Source: UMGS1590 sp963558655 (lineage in GTDB: Bacteria > Bacillota > Peptococcia > Peptococcales > Peptococcaceae). Taken from it: a DNA stretch of 64,000 nt. A program made the position numbers and the translations under genes. The stretch spans positions 1-64,000 of the forward strand of contig CAUWHJ010000013.1 of assembly GCA_963558655.1 (NCBI GenBank). The letters run 5' to 3'. Below are positions 39,746-48,810 of this stretch, in pieces. Numbering within the stretch: position 1 is the first letter of the stretch; every line of letters starts with the position of its first letter. A model generated the notes under the pieces. That model was not told where the DNA came from. It ran no database searches and saw only the letters and a program-made list of their open reading frames with translations.

Positions 39746-40941
39746 ATGATGAATACGTTAAGTATGAAACAGTTGCTCCTTCTGGGGATTACGTTGTTTT
39801 CGATGTTTTTCGGAGCGGGCAACCTGATTTTTCCGCCTTTTTTGGGCTTTCAGGCCGGTGAACGGGTGCTTCCTGCTTTCATTGGTTTTGTCATTACTGC
39901 CGTTATTTTCTCTGTGCTGGGCGTGGCAGCAGCTGCCTGGGTGGCGGCATCGACAAGCTGTGCGAAAAAGTGCACCCAATGTTCGGCAAAATTTTCACGA
40001 TTGTGATTTATATTTGTATTGGGCCGCTGTTGGCGATTCCCCGCACCGCTGGCACGTCTTATGCGATGTTTGACTTTATCACCGCCAAAGCCGGCGAAGG
40101 AACGTTGTTTGGCGTGCCGGTGCAGCTGCTTTTGAGCATCGCTTTTTCGGCGCTCTTTTTTGCCGCTGCCGGCCTTTTGGCACGTGACCCTGCCAAGCTC
40201 AAAGACATTCTCGGCAAACGCATGACACCGATTTTGCTCTTTCTCATTGCCGTGATGTTTATTGCCAGCCTCTTCCATCCAGAGCTGGTGCCAGGGCTGG
40301 CGACAGATCGCTATGCCTCCGGTGCGGTAATGGCGGGCTTTGTGGACGGCTATCAAACGCTGGACACGCTGGCTGCGATGGTGTTTGGCATTGTCATTGC
40401 GCTGAACATTCGTGCCATGGGCGTGACCAATAATAAAGACGTGGCAGTGATTACCATTAAATCGGGCATCATTGCCGGCACCGTGCTGGCGCTGATTTAC
40501 GGTATTCTCGCCTTTATGGGCGCTGATAGCATCACGTTGGTGAGCGCCGATGTAGAAAACGGCACCGCCATTCTCTCTGCGCTCTGCGGCGTCTTTTTCG
40601 GCCGTCTGGGGCCTATCATTCTGGCCGCCATCTTCTTTTTGGCGTGCTTCAACGTGTGCGTGGGGCTTCTGGCAAGCTGTGCGGAATATTTTTCGGCGAA
40701 CTTCCACTTCCTTTCCTTCAATAAATGGCTGGTGGTGTTCACCGTTTGGAGCTTTGTCATCTCCATTATGGGCTTAGATGCCATTATTCGCTTCTCCACG
40801 CCAATCCTGAACCTGATTTATCCGGTGGCGCTGGTGATTATTGCGCTGAACCTCATTCCGCTGCGTTTCGTGCAAACCAAAGCCTTCTTCCGTGTGGCGG
40901 TGGTTGTCACCTTCGCCGCAAGCCTGTACAGTCTGTTATAA
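39746..40941 (+). pseudogene. brnQ: Branched-chain amino acid carrier BrnQ (LIVCS), frameshifted
   Basis: The first part encodes the BrnQ N-terminus (LLLGITLFSMFFGAGNLIFPPFLG and about 70 residues). The rest, in another frame from about 39940, begins with the family segment around HPMFGKIFTIVIYICIGPLLAIPRTAGTSYAM and continues through about ten helices to the end. Between 39930 and 39950 (near GGGTGGCGGCATCGACAAG) one base is missing or two are extra relative to a continuous LDKLCEKVHPMF reading. BrnQ carriers bring in Leu, Ile and Val with Na+ or H+. As written no full carrier is made. Confidence 0.85.
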
Positions 40942-40986
40942 TCCGGCGCAGAAATCGCCTATATAATAATGAAAGAAAAAGAAAGA

Positions 40987-41016
40987 ACCTGTCTCTCTCG
41001 GAGACAGGTTCTTTGG
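40987..41016 (+). terminator. Terminator of brnQ
   Basis: ACCTGTCTC and GAGACAGGT pair, followed by TCTTT. Confidence 0.75.
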
Positions 41017-41040
41017 CGTTTACGGGCAAATGAGGGCGTT

Positions 41041-41475
41041 TTACAGGCGTTTTGTAAAACAGATGATTCTACCTGCTTCATTAAAATGCAGGGCTTTGTG
41101 AAACTGAAAGCTGTCGGTATTGTCCAGCTCGCAGTCGCTGGCAAATTCTTTGCAGCCTTTGGCTTTGGCCCAGGCTTCACACGCTGCCAGAAGCGCACGG
41201 GCGTGGCCCTGGTGGCGATGCTCTTCTTTCACAAAAATACCCTCCAAATAGCCAACAGGTGTTGTCTCAGTGCCTTCCACATAGTCGTGGCGTAGTTGGC
41301 ATTGTGCAAAGCCAATGGCGTTTGTGTTGTCGAAAGCTAAAAACAACTGTGCATCGTTATCTGTCAGCATGGCTGCAAATTCATCAGCAAGCACCCTGGG
41401 CTGTTCTTTCGGCCACAGTAGAGTGGCAAGATGTGTCAGGGTGTCAATATCTTGAGGTGTTGCTGCTCTTATCAT
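41041..41475 (-). CDS. AAC(6')-like aminoglycoside N-acetyltransferase family protein
   Basis: A 144-residue GNAT enzyme with the blocks of aminoglycoside 6'-N-acetyltransferases: LRHDYVEGTETTPVGYLEGIFVKEEHRHQGHARALL, FASDCELDN and the end RIICFTKRL. These enzymes acetylate the 6'-amino group of aminoglycosides, but chromosomal relatives in anaerobes may have other substrates. The ATG follows GAGGA. It stands alone, convergent with brnQ. Confidence 0.8.
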   Translation of the reverse strand: MIRAATPQDIDTLTHLATLLWPKEQPRVLADEFAAMLTDNDAQLFLAFDNTNAIGFAQCQLRHDYVEGTETTPVGYLEGIFVKEEHRHQGHARALLAACEAWAKAKGCKEFASDCELDNTDSFQFHKALHFNEAGRIICFTKRL

Positions 41476-41531
41476 CGCCTGATCCTCGCTTTCATGAGAG
41501 TGCTCTTATTCTCTTATTTTTTCGTACCAAC

Positions 41532-41565
41532 AAAAAAGACGTCGACACTCGGCGTCTTTACATGG
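41532..41565 (-). terminator. Terminator of the Dabb gene
   Basis: On the minus strand AAAGACG and CGTCTTT pair, followed by TTTTG. Confidence 0.75.
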
Positions 41566-41571
41566 TTCATG

Positions 41572-41859
41572 TTAGTTGTGGTCAAATGAAACGTGTGCAT
41601 CAACGAGATCTTTGTAACGTTCTCTCAGTTCGGCACGTTCCGGACTTTCGAGATAGGTTTTCAAATCTTCCAGACTACGCAGTTCAACAGTAATCATCAG
41701 ATCCATGTTTTCTTTTAATGGAGAGACATTGCGATAAATTTGTGGATTTACAATGCCTTCATGACGTTTTTCAAGGGCTGCAAAACGGTCGGCAAAAACA
41801 TCAATGATGCCGTCCGACAGCATATCTTCTTTGAAGTGCAGTAATAAATAATGAACCAT
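41572..41859 (-). CDS. Dabb (stress-responsive A/B barrel) domain protein
   Basis: A 95-residue protein with the dimeric alpha/beta barrel pattern: MVHYLLLHFKE first strand, NVSPLKENMDLMITVELRSLEDLKTYLESPER and a final HVSFDHN. Such proteins are small dimers, some enzymes, most of unknown function. The RBS AAAGGAGG precedes the ATG. Confidence 0.8.
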   Translation of the reverse strand: MVHYLLLHFKEDMLSDGIIDVFADRFAALEKRHEGIVNPQIYRNVSPLKENMDLMITVELRSLEDLKTYLESPERAELRERYKDLVDAHVSFDHN

Positions 41860-41951
41860 CGGGATCTCCCTCCTTTAGGCTGAGGTTATTATACCATAAA
41901 TGACAAAACGGTGGCAAACACTTTTATGAAATCTTTACACAGCAGCAGATG

Positions 41952-42251
41952 TTAGCGTGGGCTGTCCTTGCGAAAACCTTCTTTTTTCTGCTTTTGCTCG
42001 TTCAGCCGCTCCACCTCGTGCGGCACGAGAATGGCCTCGCCACTTTTGAAAAATGCTGCGCGCTCTTCATCGGTCATCTTTTCAAGCCGGCGCTGGCGTT
42101 CAAAATAACGCAGAAAATACACGCCCATCGCAACAAAGATAACGCCAAACACAAAAGCCAGCACACTGCGGCTGGATACAGCAATCATCATCATAATGAC
42201 AGCCATGGTGAAGTCGATGATGGCTGTCACGAGGTTGATGGTTTTTTTCAC
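41952..42251 (-). CDS. Small two-helix membrane protein
   Basis: A 99-residue protein with two hydrophobic segments (about 5-26 and 30-48) and a charged cytoplasmic tail rich in Lys, Glu and Arg. Start GTG at 42251, ten bases after GGAGG. I do not recognise a family. Confidence 0.65.
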   Translation of the reverse strand: MKKTINLVTAIIDFTMAVIMMMIAVSSRSVLAFVFGVIFVAMGVYFLRYFERQRRLEKMTDEERAAFFKSGEAILVPHEVERLNEQKQKKEGFRKDSPR

Positions 42252-42390
42252 GTTGCTTCATCCTCCCTCTTGCAGCTCGGCGCTGTTTTTTGCGCCGTAT
42301 TCATGCTATACTGATTGTAACACGTTCTGGCAGAAAATGCCAACCCCCATTCTTTGCACGCGGGGGCTGAATGAAAGGAGATCTTGAACG

Positions 42391-43791
42391 ATGGATTATG
42401 CCTATACATGCCCAAGTTTGTGGAAAAATCTGAGCGCCGAGGAAAAAGACAAGCTCTTTGCCTATGGCGAACGCTACAAAGCGTTTCTGGACGCCGGCAA
42501 AACCGAGCGTGCCTGCGCTGCCGAAATGGTGCGCCAGGCCAAAGAAGCCGGTTTTGTACCGCTGGAGGATGTGCTGGCGCAGGGCGCAACGCCACAAGCG
42601 GGCACCAAAATTGTTTACAATCATAAGAACAAAGCGGTGGTGCTCTTTGTCATGGGCAAACAACCGTTAGAAAAGGGAATGCACATCGTGGGCAGCCATA
42701 TCGACGCCCCTCGGCTGGACCTCAAAGGCCACCCATTGTATGAGGACGGCGAACTGGCGCTCTTAAAAACCCATTACTATGGCGGCATCAAAAAATACCA
42801 GTGGACGTGCCTGCCTTTGGCGCTGCACGGGCTGGCGTATCGTGCCGATGGCACCCCTGTCACCCTGCGCCTGGGCGATGAAGCAGGCGACCCTGTGCTC
42901 TATATTACCGACCTCTTGCCACACCTTGGCAAACGCCAAAACGAGCAGAAACTTGCCGAAGCCATCACCGGCGAACAGCTCAACGCCATCATTGGCCATA
43001 TGCCGGTGGACGATGAGGACGAAAAAGAACCAATCAAAGCCGCCGTGCTCGCCGCCCTGCATGAAAAATACGGCTTAGTAGAAGAAGACTTGCTCCTCGC
43101 CGAACTGGAGCTGGTGCCTGCACAAAACGCCGTGGACGTTGGGCTGGACCGCAGCCTGATTGCCGCCCATGGCCACGACGACCGCTCCTGCGCCTATGCC
43201 AGCTTCGATGCGCTGCTGCATCTGGACACGCCGGAAACCACAGCCGTGGGGCTTTTTGTGGACAAAGAAGAAATCGGCTCCGTGGGCAACACCTCTATGA
43301 GTGCGCGCTTCTTTGAAAACGTGCTGGCAGAGCTTTTTGCCCTCGAAGGTAAAGACACGGAACTTTCCGTGCGCCGTGCGCTGGCAAAAAGCCACGTGCT
43401 CTCGGCAGACGTGACCGCCGCACTCGACCCAACCTTCCCGGATGTCATGGACAAGCGCAACACCGCTTTCCTTGGCAAAGGTGTCTCCCTTTGCAAATTC
43501 ACCGGTGCGCGCGGCAAAAGCGGCTCCAACGACGCCAACGCCGAATTTCTCCAAGCCCTGCGCCGCGCCTTCGCAGAAGCCGGCGTGCCTTGGCAGGCCG
43601 GCGAGCTTGGCCGTGTGGACGAAGGCGGCGGTGGCACCATTGCCTACATTCTCGCCGAACGTGGCGCCGAAGTGGTAGACTGCGGCGTGCCAATGCTCTC
43701 CATGCACGCACCAATCGAGCTTGTCAGCAAAGCCGATGTTTACTTCACCATGAAAGCCTACAAAGCCTTCTACGAAACCACCCTTTTATAA
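42391..43791 (+). CDS. apeA: M18 family aminopeptidase
   Basis: A 466-residue tetrahedral aminopeptidase of family M18. Metal and active-site blocks are GSHIDAPRLDLK (about 101-112), GHDDRSCA (about 261-268), DKEEIGS (about 288-294) and SMHAPIELVSKADVYFTMKAYKAF at the end. It removes N-terminal, often acidic, residues from peptides in the cytoplasm. The RBS AAAGGAG precedes the ATG. A strong terminator follows directly. Confidence 0.95.
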   Translation: MDYAYTCPSLWKNLSAEEKDKLFAYGERYKAFLDAGKTERACAAEMVRQAKEAGFVPLEDVLAQGATPQAGTKIVYNHKNKAVVLFVMGKQPLEKGMHIVGSHIDAPRLDLKGHPLYEDGELALLKTHYYGGIKKYQWTCLPLALHGLAYRADGTPVTLRLGDEAGDPVLYITDLLPHLGKRQNEQKLAEAITGEQLNAIIGHMPVDDEDEKEPIKAAVLAALHEKYGLVEEDLLLAELELVPAQNAVDVGLDRSLIAAHGHDDRSCAYASFDALLHLDTPETTAVGLFVDKEEIGSVGNTSMSARFFENVLAELFALEGKDTELSVRRALAKSHVLSADVTAALDPTFPDVMDKRNTAFLGKGVSLCKFTGARGKSGSNDANAEFLQALRRAFAEAGVPWQAGELGRVDEGGGGTIAYILAERGAEVVDCGVPMLSMHAPIELVSKADVYFTMKAYKAFYETTLL

Positions 43792-43798
43792 AAAATAA

Positions 43799-43840
43799 AA
43801 AGTCCGCTTGCAACCTCCATGGTTGCAAGCGGACTTTTTG
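43799..43840. terminator. Bidirectional terminator
   Basis: AAAAAGTCCGCTTGCAACC and its complement form a 19-bp stem between convergent genes. Confidence 0.95.
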
Positions 43841-43853
43841 CGTTTGCATGCGC

Positions 43854-44891
43854 TTAAAGCCGCTCAATGGCGGAAACAAGGGCGTCCACCTCTTTCTGCT
43901 CAGTCGCCCAACTGGTGCAGAAACGCACAATATCATGCCCATGCTCATCAACAGCATAGTTTTCAAAAATAAACGTTCTCGCAAACGCCGCCTGCTGCGC
44001 CTTGCTCAAAAGCACAAACTGCTGGTTGGTTGGGCTGTTCACATAAAGCGGCAAGCCCTTTCGCAGAAAGGCGTCACGAATCTGCATTGCCATGGCATCG
44101 GCACGCGCACCGATGCGGTGATACGCCCCTTCCGCAAAGAGCGTGTAAAACTGCACACCCAAGAGCCACCCCTTGGCAAGCACAGCGCCGTTTTGCTTCA
44201 TATAAGTGCGGAAATGAGGCTTGAGCACATCGTTGGTAATCACCACTGCCTCGCCAAACAACGCCCCACACTTTGTGCCGCCGATGGTGAACACATCGCA
44301 CAGTGCCGCCAAATCCCACAGCGTCACATCGTTGGCTTCGGCGCCCAACGCATACGCCAGGCGTGCGCCATCAACAAAAAGCAGCATATCGTACTCTTCA
44401 CACACATCTTTCAGCGCCTGCAATTCTTCCAGCGAATACAGCGCCCCATACTCCGTTGGCTGCGACACATACACCAGCCGTGGCACCGTCAAATGCTCCG
44501 GTGCGCCGCCTTCCGCATACGCCTGCGCCACCGCACGCACCTGCTCGGCGCCCAGCTTGCCCTCGTGCCCGCATGGCAAAGCAATCACCTGATGCCCCGT
44601 GTTTTCTACCGAGCCAGCCTCATGGCCCACAATGTGCCCCGTTTGCGCGCACACCACACTTTCAATCGGCCGCAGCGCCGCCGCATGAACAATAAAATTC
44701 GCCTGTGTGGCCCCCGGCAGAAAATGAATGTCCGCATCGTCCCAGCCAATCTCCTCACGCAGCTTATTCGCCGCCGCCGTGCAGAGATCATCGGCGCCAT
44801 AGCCCGGGAACGTCTCCTCATTCGTCTTTTCAATGGCTGCCAAAATCTCCGGCAGGCAGCCACGGTTGTAATCGTTGTTGAATCGAATCAT
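43854..44891 (-). CDS. Threonine aldolase / beta-eliminating lyase family PLP enzyme
   Basis: A 345-residue fold-type I PLP enzyme of the low-specificity threonine aldolase group, which splits L-threonine or L-allo-threonine into glycine and acetaldehyde. Marks are H83-H90 region (AQTGHIVGHEAGSVENTGH), D174 in FVDGARLAYAL and the PLP lysine K207 in IGGTKCG. The ATG at 44891 follows AAAGGAG; a longer frame has no RBS and lacks family likeness. Confidence 0.88.
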   Translation of the reverse strand: MIRFNNDYNRGCLPEILAAIEKTNEETFPGYGADDLCTAAANKLREEIGWDDADIHFLPGATQANFIVHAAALRPIESVVCAQTGHIVGHEAGSVENTGHQVIALPCGHEGKLGAEQVRAVAQAYAEGGAPEHLTVPRLVYVSQPTEYGALYSLEELQALKDVCEEYDMLLFVDGARLAYALGAEANDVTLWDLAALCDVFTIGGTKCGALFGEAVVITNDVLKPHFRTYMKQNGAVLAKGWLLGVQFYTLFAEGAYHRIGARADAMAMQIRDAFLRKGLPLYVNSPTNQQFVLLSKAQQAAFARTFIFENYAVDEHGHDIVRFCTSWATEQKEVDALVSAIERL

Positions 44892-45040
44892 CGGTCCTTC
44901 TCCTTTGTGCATAGCGTTGCTTTCAGTATAGCCGCTTGCTGCGAGAATTGCAAACCCTGCACTTGCTAAAAAGTAACGAAACGGTAACAAAATTGCTGTC
45001 CGAAATCCCGCGCAGCCAGCCACATTTTTTGCACAAGAGA

Positions 45041-45071
45041 TTGGCAGACAGCATAGGACGTATGGTATAAT
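45041..45071 (+). promoter_or_regulatory. Promoter of the ACGC-repeat mini-gene
   Basis: TTGGCA (45041-45046), 19 bases, then TATAAT (45066-45071) with an extended TGG before it. Confidence 0.6.
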
Positions 45072-45106
45072 AAATGAAAGAACTTGAGCAAGGAGGTTGA
45101 CGCATC

Positions 45107-45190
<84 letters not shown>

Positions 45191-45230
45191 CATAAGTCTG
45201 CCTATTTTTTCGTCATCTCTTTCTTACAGG

Positions 45231-45275
45231 GCGCATCATGCCCGTGGACTTTCCACGGGTGTGGTGCGCCTTTTT
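45231..45275 (+). terminator. Terminator of the mini-gene
   Basis: GGCGCA...CCCGTGG and CCACGGG...TGCGCC pair, followed by TTTTTG. Confidence 0.85.
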
Positions 45276-45383
45276 GTGTGCCTGGGCATCAGCGCCCGCC
45301 CACGCGAAAGCGATGGCTGGCGGCGGAACGCACACAATAGATGCACTTTTAGATGAGACTTGCAAAAGAAAGGACGATGAACC

Positions 45384-47778
45384 ATGAAAAAACACAGACG
45401 AAAACTGCTCAGTGCCCTGCTTGCGCTTGCACTATTCACCACCACCGTGCCCGTGGCACCGGTGATGGCAGCGCAGGAGAGCGACCACACCCAAACCCTG
45501 CCTGCAGAGGACGGTACAGGCGACCAGCCACTTGTTGATGTGGGCGATACCAACGAACCGACCGGGTCGGTGGCAGACAAGAACCAGTATTGGGATAAAG
45601 AAGGCGACAACTGGGAAGCCAAACCTATTCCAGATCGTGCAACGGAAATTCCAGCGGAAAACCCTCCTATGGACTGGACAGCCAATGGCGAGAATGAAGG
45701 TTGGTACATTGTTAAGTCCGATGTGACCATCGGCAGTCGTGTCAGTGTAGAGGGCGATGTGCACCTCATTCTCGCCGATGGGGCATCGCTCACTGTGAAC
45801 GGTGGGATTCAGGTGCAGGACGCGAATAAACTCACCATCTACGCCCAATCGACCGGTGACAAGATGGGCACCCTCACGGCGACCGGTGGCGAGAATGCAG
45901 CCGGCATCGGCGGCAGTAATGGAAGGTGCAGGTGGTAGCATCACCATCAATGGCGGTAAGGTAGAGGCGAAAGGCCTTGATGCTGGAGCCGGCATCGGCG
46001 GTGGTAATGGCGGTGACGGCGGTACCATCACCATCAATGGTGGTACGGTGACGGCGAAAGGTGGCGATATTGGTGCTGGCATCGGCGGCGGTAATAAAGG
46101 TGCAGGTGGTACCATCATCATCACTGGCGGTATGGTGACGGCGAAAGGTAAAGATGGTGGCGCGGGCATCGGTGGCGGTATTGGTGGTGCAGGCGGCAAC
46201 CTCACCATTAGTGGCGGCACTGTGACGGTGACCGGTGGCAGTTATGCAGCCGGCATCGGCAACGGGTATACAGTCGGCAGCGGTGAGGATGATAGCGGCG
46301 GCAGTACCACCATCAGTGGCGGTACTGTGGAAGCAACCAATATTGATGGCGGCTTCGGCATCAAGGGTACTTTCTCAACCACAACAAAGGATGAGAAAGC
46401 CGGTCAGGCAGTGATTGTTGCTTCCGGCATCTACGATAAATCTCAAAAGGAGTATTGGAGCGGCATTATCTTTGAAGGAAGCAGCGGACAGCTCTATGGT
46501 AGCAGCGTCACCCCGATTGAGGATTTCACCATTCCTGCGGATTCAACCCTGACCATTCCGAAAGGCAAAACCCTGACCATTGACGAAGGCATCACCATGA
46601 CCAATGACGGCACCATCATCAACAACGGCAAGATTATCAATAAGGGCACCATCACTAATAATGGTACGATTGAAGGCAACCAACCGATAGTGCCTGCCAC
46701 AGGCGTTACCCTTGATAAAACCAGTTTAACCCTCACCGAAGGGGAGAGCGCACAGCTTACAGCAACGGTAATGCCAGAGAACGCAACGAACAAAGCCGTG
46801 ACATGGGAAAGCAGTAACACAGATGTAGCCACAGTTGATGCAGATGGCACCGTGACAGCAGTGAACGCAGGCACGGCGACCATCACAGCAACGGCTGGCG
46901 AGGCAGAAGCCACCTGCACCGTCACTGTGGAAGCGGACGAACCACCGTTCAGCGGGCACTACACCTATCCGGTGAACGTGGCTGAGACGGAACATGGCAG
47001 CATTCTTCTGGCAAAAGAAAACCACTACGCTGCGGACGGTGAGAAAGTGTCCTTCACCGTGGTGCCAGATGAGGGCTATGCCACAGACACCGTGACAGTT
47101 ACTACGAAGGCTGGCAAAGACGTGGCTGTGACCGATGAAGGCGAAGGCATCTACACCTTCACCATGCCAACAAGCGAAGTCACCCTCGCAGCCACCTTTG
47201 TGGAAACAGAAGAACCAGAACCAGAGCTGCCATTTACTGATGTGAGCGAAGACGACTGGTTCTACGACCCAGTGCGCTGGGCATTCTTAGAAGGCCTTAT
47301 GACAGGCACCAGCGACACAGAATTTTCACCAAACCTCGCCACCACCCGTGGCATGATTGTGAGCGTGCTCTATCGTCTGGAAGGCAACCCTGATCTTTCC
47401 GACGACATTCTCGGCTACCCATACGAAGACGTGAACCCAGACGACTGGTACGCCATGCCGGTGTACTGGGCACGACTGCATGGCATCGTGAGCGGATACA
47501 GCGACAGCCAATTTGGCCCGAACGACGCCATCACCCGTGAACAGCTTGCAGCCATCCTCATGAACTACGCCGACTACAAAGGCATGGACGTGAGCGCACG
47601 CGCTGACTTGAGCGCATACAGCGATGCGGACACCATTTCGAGCTGGGCAACGGATACCATGCAATGGGCAGTGGCAGAAGGATACATCAGCGGCATGACA
47701 GCAGACACCCTTGAACCACAGGGCAGTGCGACCCGTGCTCAGGTAGCGAGCATCTTCCAACGATTCCTTGCTGAATAA
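45384..47778 (+). pseudogene. Large S-layer-homology surface protein, frameshifted near codon 180
   Basis: The frame from 45384 (RBS AAAGGACG) gives a signal peptide (1-29, ending VMAA) and about 150 residues of ectodomain. It stops at 45936-45938. From about 45920 the other forward frame continues to 47778: five or more Gly-rich repeats of the GAGIGGG...GGTITINGGTV kind, a Big_2 Ig-like domain (TLDKTSLTLTEGESAQLTATVMP), an InlB-like beta repeat and three SLH domains (FTDVSEDDWFYDP, YEDVNPDDWYAMP, YSDADTISSWA) that bind wall polymer. One extra A in GGAAGG (45921-45926), where the repeat suggests GGAGG, accounts for the break. Intact, it would be a wall-attached protein of about 797 residues. 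Confidence 0.85.
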
Positions 47779-47788
47779 CAACATATGA

Positions 47789-47835
47789 ACGACCAACACC
47801 CGATGCGTTTTGCATTGGGTGTTGGTCATTTTGTT
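47789..47835 (+). terminator. Terminator of the SLH protein gene
   Basis: GACCAACACCC(G)ATGC and GCAT(T)GGGTGTTGGTC pair, then ATTTTGTTT. Confidence 0.85.
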
Positions 47836-47847
47836 TCACGTGAAACA
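47832..47847. promoter_or_regulatory. parS site 1
   Basis: Perfect TGTTTCACGTGAAACA palindrome, the site bound by ParB/Spo0J. Confidence 0.97.
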
Positions 47848-47869
47848 AGGTGCGAAAAACGGCGAAAAA

Positions 47870-47885
47870 TGTTTCACGTGAAACA
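47870..47885. promoter_or_regulatory. parS site 2
   Basis: Perfect 16-bp parS palindrome, 38 bases after site 1 start to start. Confidence 0.97.
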
Positions 47886-47907
47886 ATATTCGGTGGCGGT
47901 GGCGGAA

Positions 47908-47923
47908 TGTTTCACGTGAAACA
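47908..47923. promoter_or_regulatory. parS site 3
   Basis: Perfect 16-bp parS palindrome, again 38 bases after the previous one. Confidence 0.97.
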
Positions 47924-48007
47924 TGAAAAAATTGCCGGAAAACGATAGAAATTCACGGCAAACGCTACCATCACTGCAAAAAACAGGCTATAATGAAAAT
48001 ACAACGG

Positions 48008-48023
48008 TGTTTCACGTGAAACA
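48008..48023. promoter_or_regulatory. parS site 4
   Basis: Perfect 16-bp parS palindrome between the -10 box (TATAAT, 47989-47994) and the parA RBS, so ParB binding could also repress parAB. Confidence 0.97.
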
Positions 48024-48048
48024 TCATCTATCACAAGGAGGGGACACC

Positions 48049-48810
48049 ATGGGACACATCATTGCCCTTGTGAACCAAAAAGGCGGCGTTGCCAAAACCA
48101 CCACAGCCATCAATCTGGCGGCGGCGCTGAACAAAAAGAAGAAAAAAGTGCTGCTGGTGGATTTGGACCCACAGGCCAATGCTACGAGCGGCATTGGGGT
48201 GGATAAATCGACGTTATCGCACAGCATTTACGATGCGCTGACACGCGGCGTGCCGGTGGAGGAGGTGCGTGTGACAACGTATCGACGCGGGCTGGATCTT
48301 TTGCCATCGTCGATGGATTTGGCGGCAGCAGAGCACGAGCTGAACGCCATGGAGGACCGTGGCACCCATCTACGCACAGTGCTGGCACCGCTGAAGGACG
48401 CGTATGACTATATTTTGATTGACTGCCCGCCATCGCTTGGCATGATTACGATTAACGCCCTGAGCGCTGCTGACCAAATTTATGTGCCGATTCAGAGCGA
48501 GTATTACGCCCTGGAAGGCGTGGAGCAGCTAATGCAGACGGTGACGTTGGTGAAGCAAAGCTATAATCCGGATTTGTACATTGGCGGCATCATCATCACG
48601 ATGTATGATGGCCGTATGCGATTGTCGCGCGATGTGGTGGAGACGGTGAAGGGCACGTTTGGCGATGTGGTTTTTAAGACGATGATTCCACGCAATGTGC
48701 GTTTGGCTGAGGCACCAAGTTATGGGCGTGCCATTATTGACTATGAGGCACTTTCTAAAGGGGCTTTGGCGTACAACAACCTGGCAAAGGAAGTGATTAA
48801 GCGTGGCTAA
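48049..48810 (+). CDS. parA: Chromosome partitioning ATPase ParA (Soj)
   Basis: A 253-residue deviant Walker ATPase with KGGVAKTT at 11-18, DLDPQANAT and DCPPSLG. It binds DNA in the ATP form and, with ParB at parS, moves or sets the origin regions and affects DnaA. The ATG at 49 of the last line's numbering (48049) follows AAGGAGG; an upstream frame starts inside a parS site and is not used. parB overlaps by eight bases. Confidence 0.97.
   Translation: MGHIIALVNQKGGVAKTTTAINLAAALNKKKKKVLLVDLDPQANATSGIGVDKSTLSHSIYDALTRGVPVEEVRVTTYRRGLDLLPSSMDLAAAEHELNAMEDRGTHLRTVLAPLKDAYDYILIDCPPSLGMITINALSAADQIYVPIQSEYYALEGVEQLMQTVTLVKQSYNPDLYIGGIIITMYDGRMRLSRDVVETVKGTFGDVVFKTMIPRNVRLAEAPSYGRAIIDYEALSKGALAYNNLAKEVIKRG

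Noticed and set aside
43491..44969. 492-codon plus-strand frame over apeA end and the aldolase gene
   Set aside because: Crosses a strong bidirectional terminator and is antisense to a recognised enzyme.
45432..46220. 262-codon Pro-rich minus-strand frame
   Set aside because: Pro-rich reading is the complement of Gly-rich repeats in the surface protein gene.
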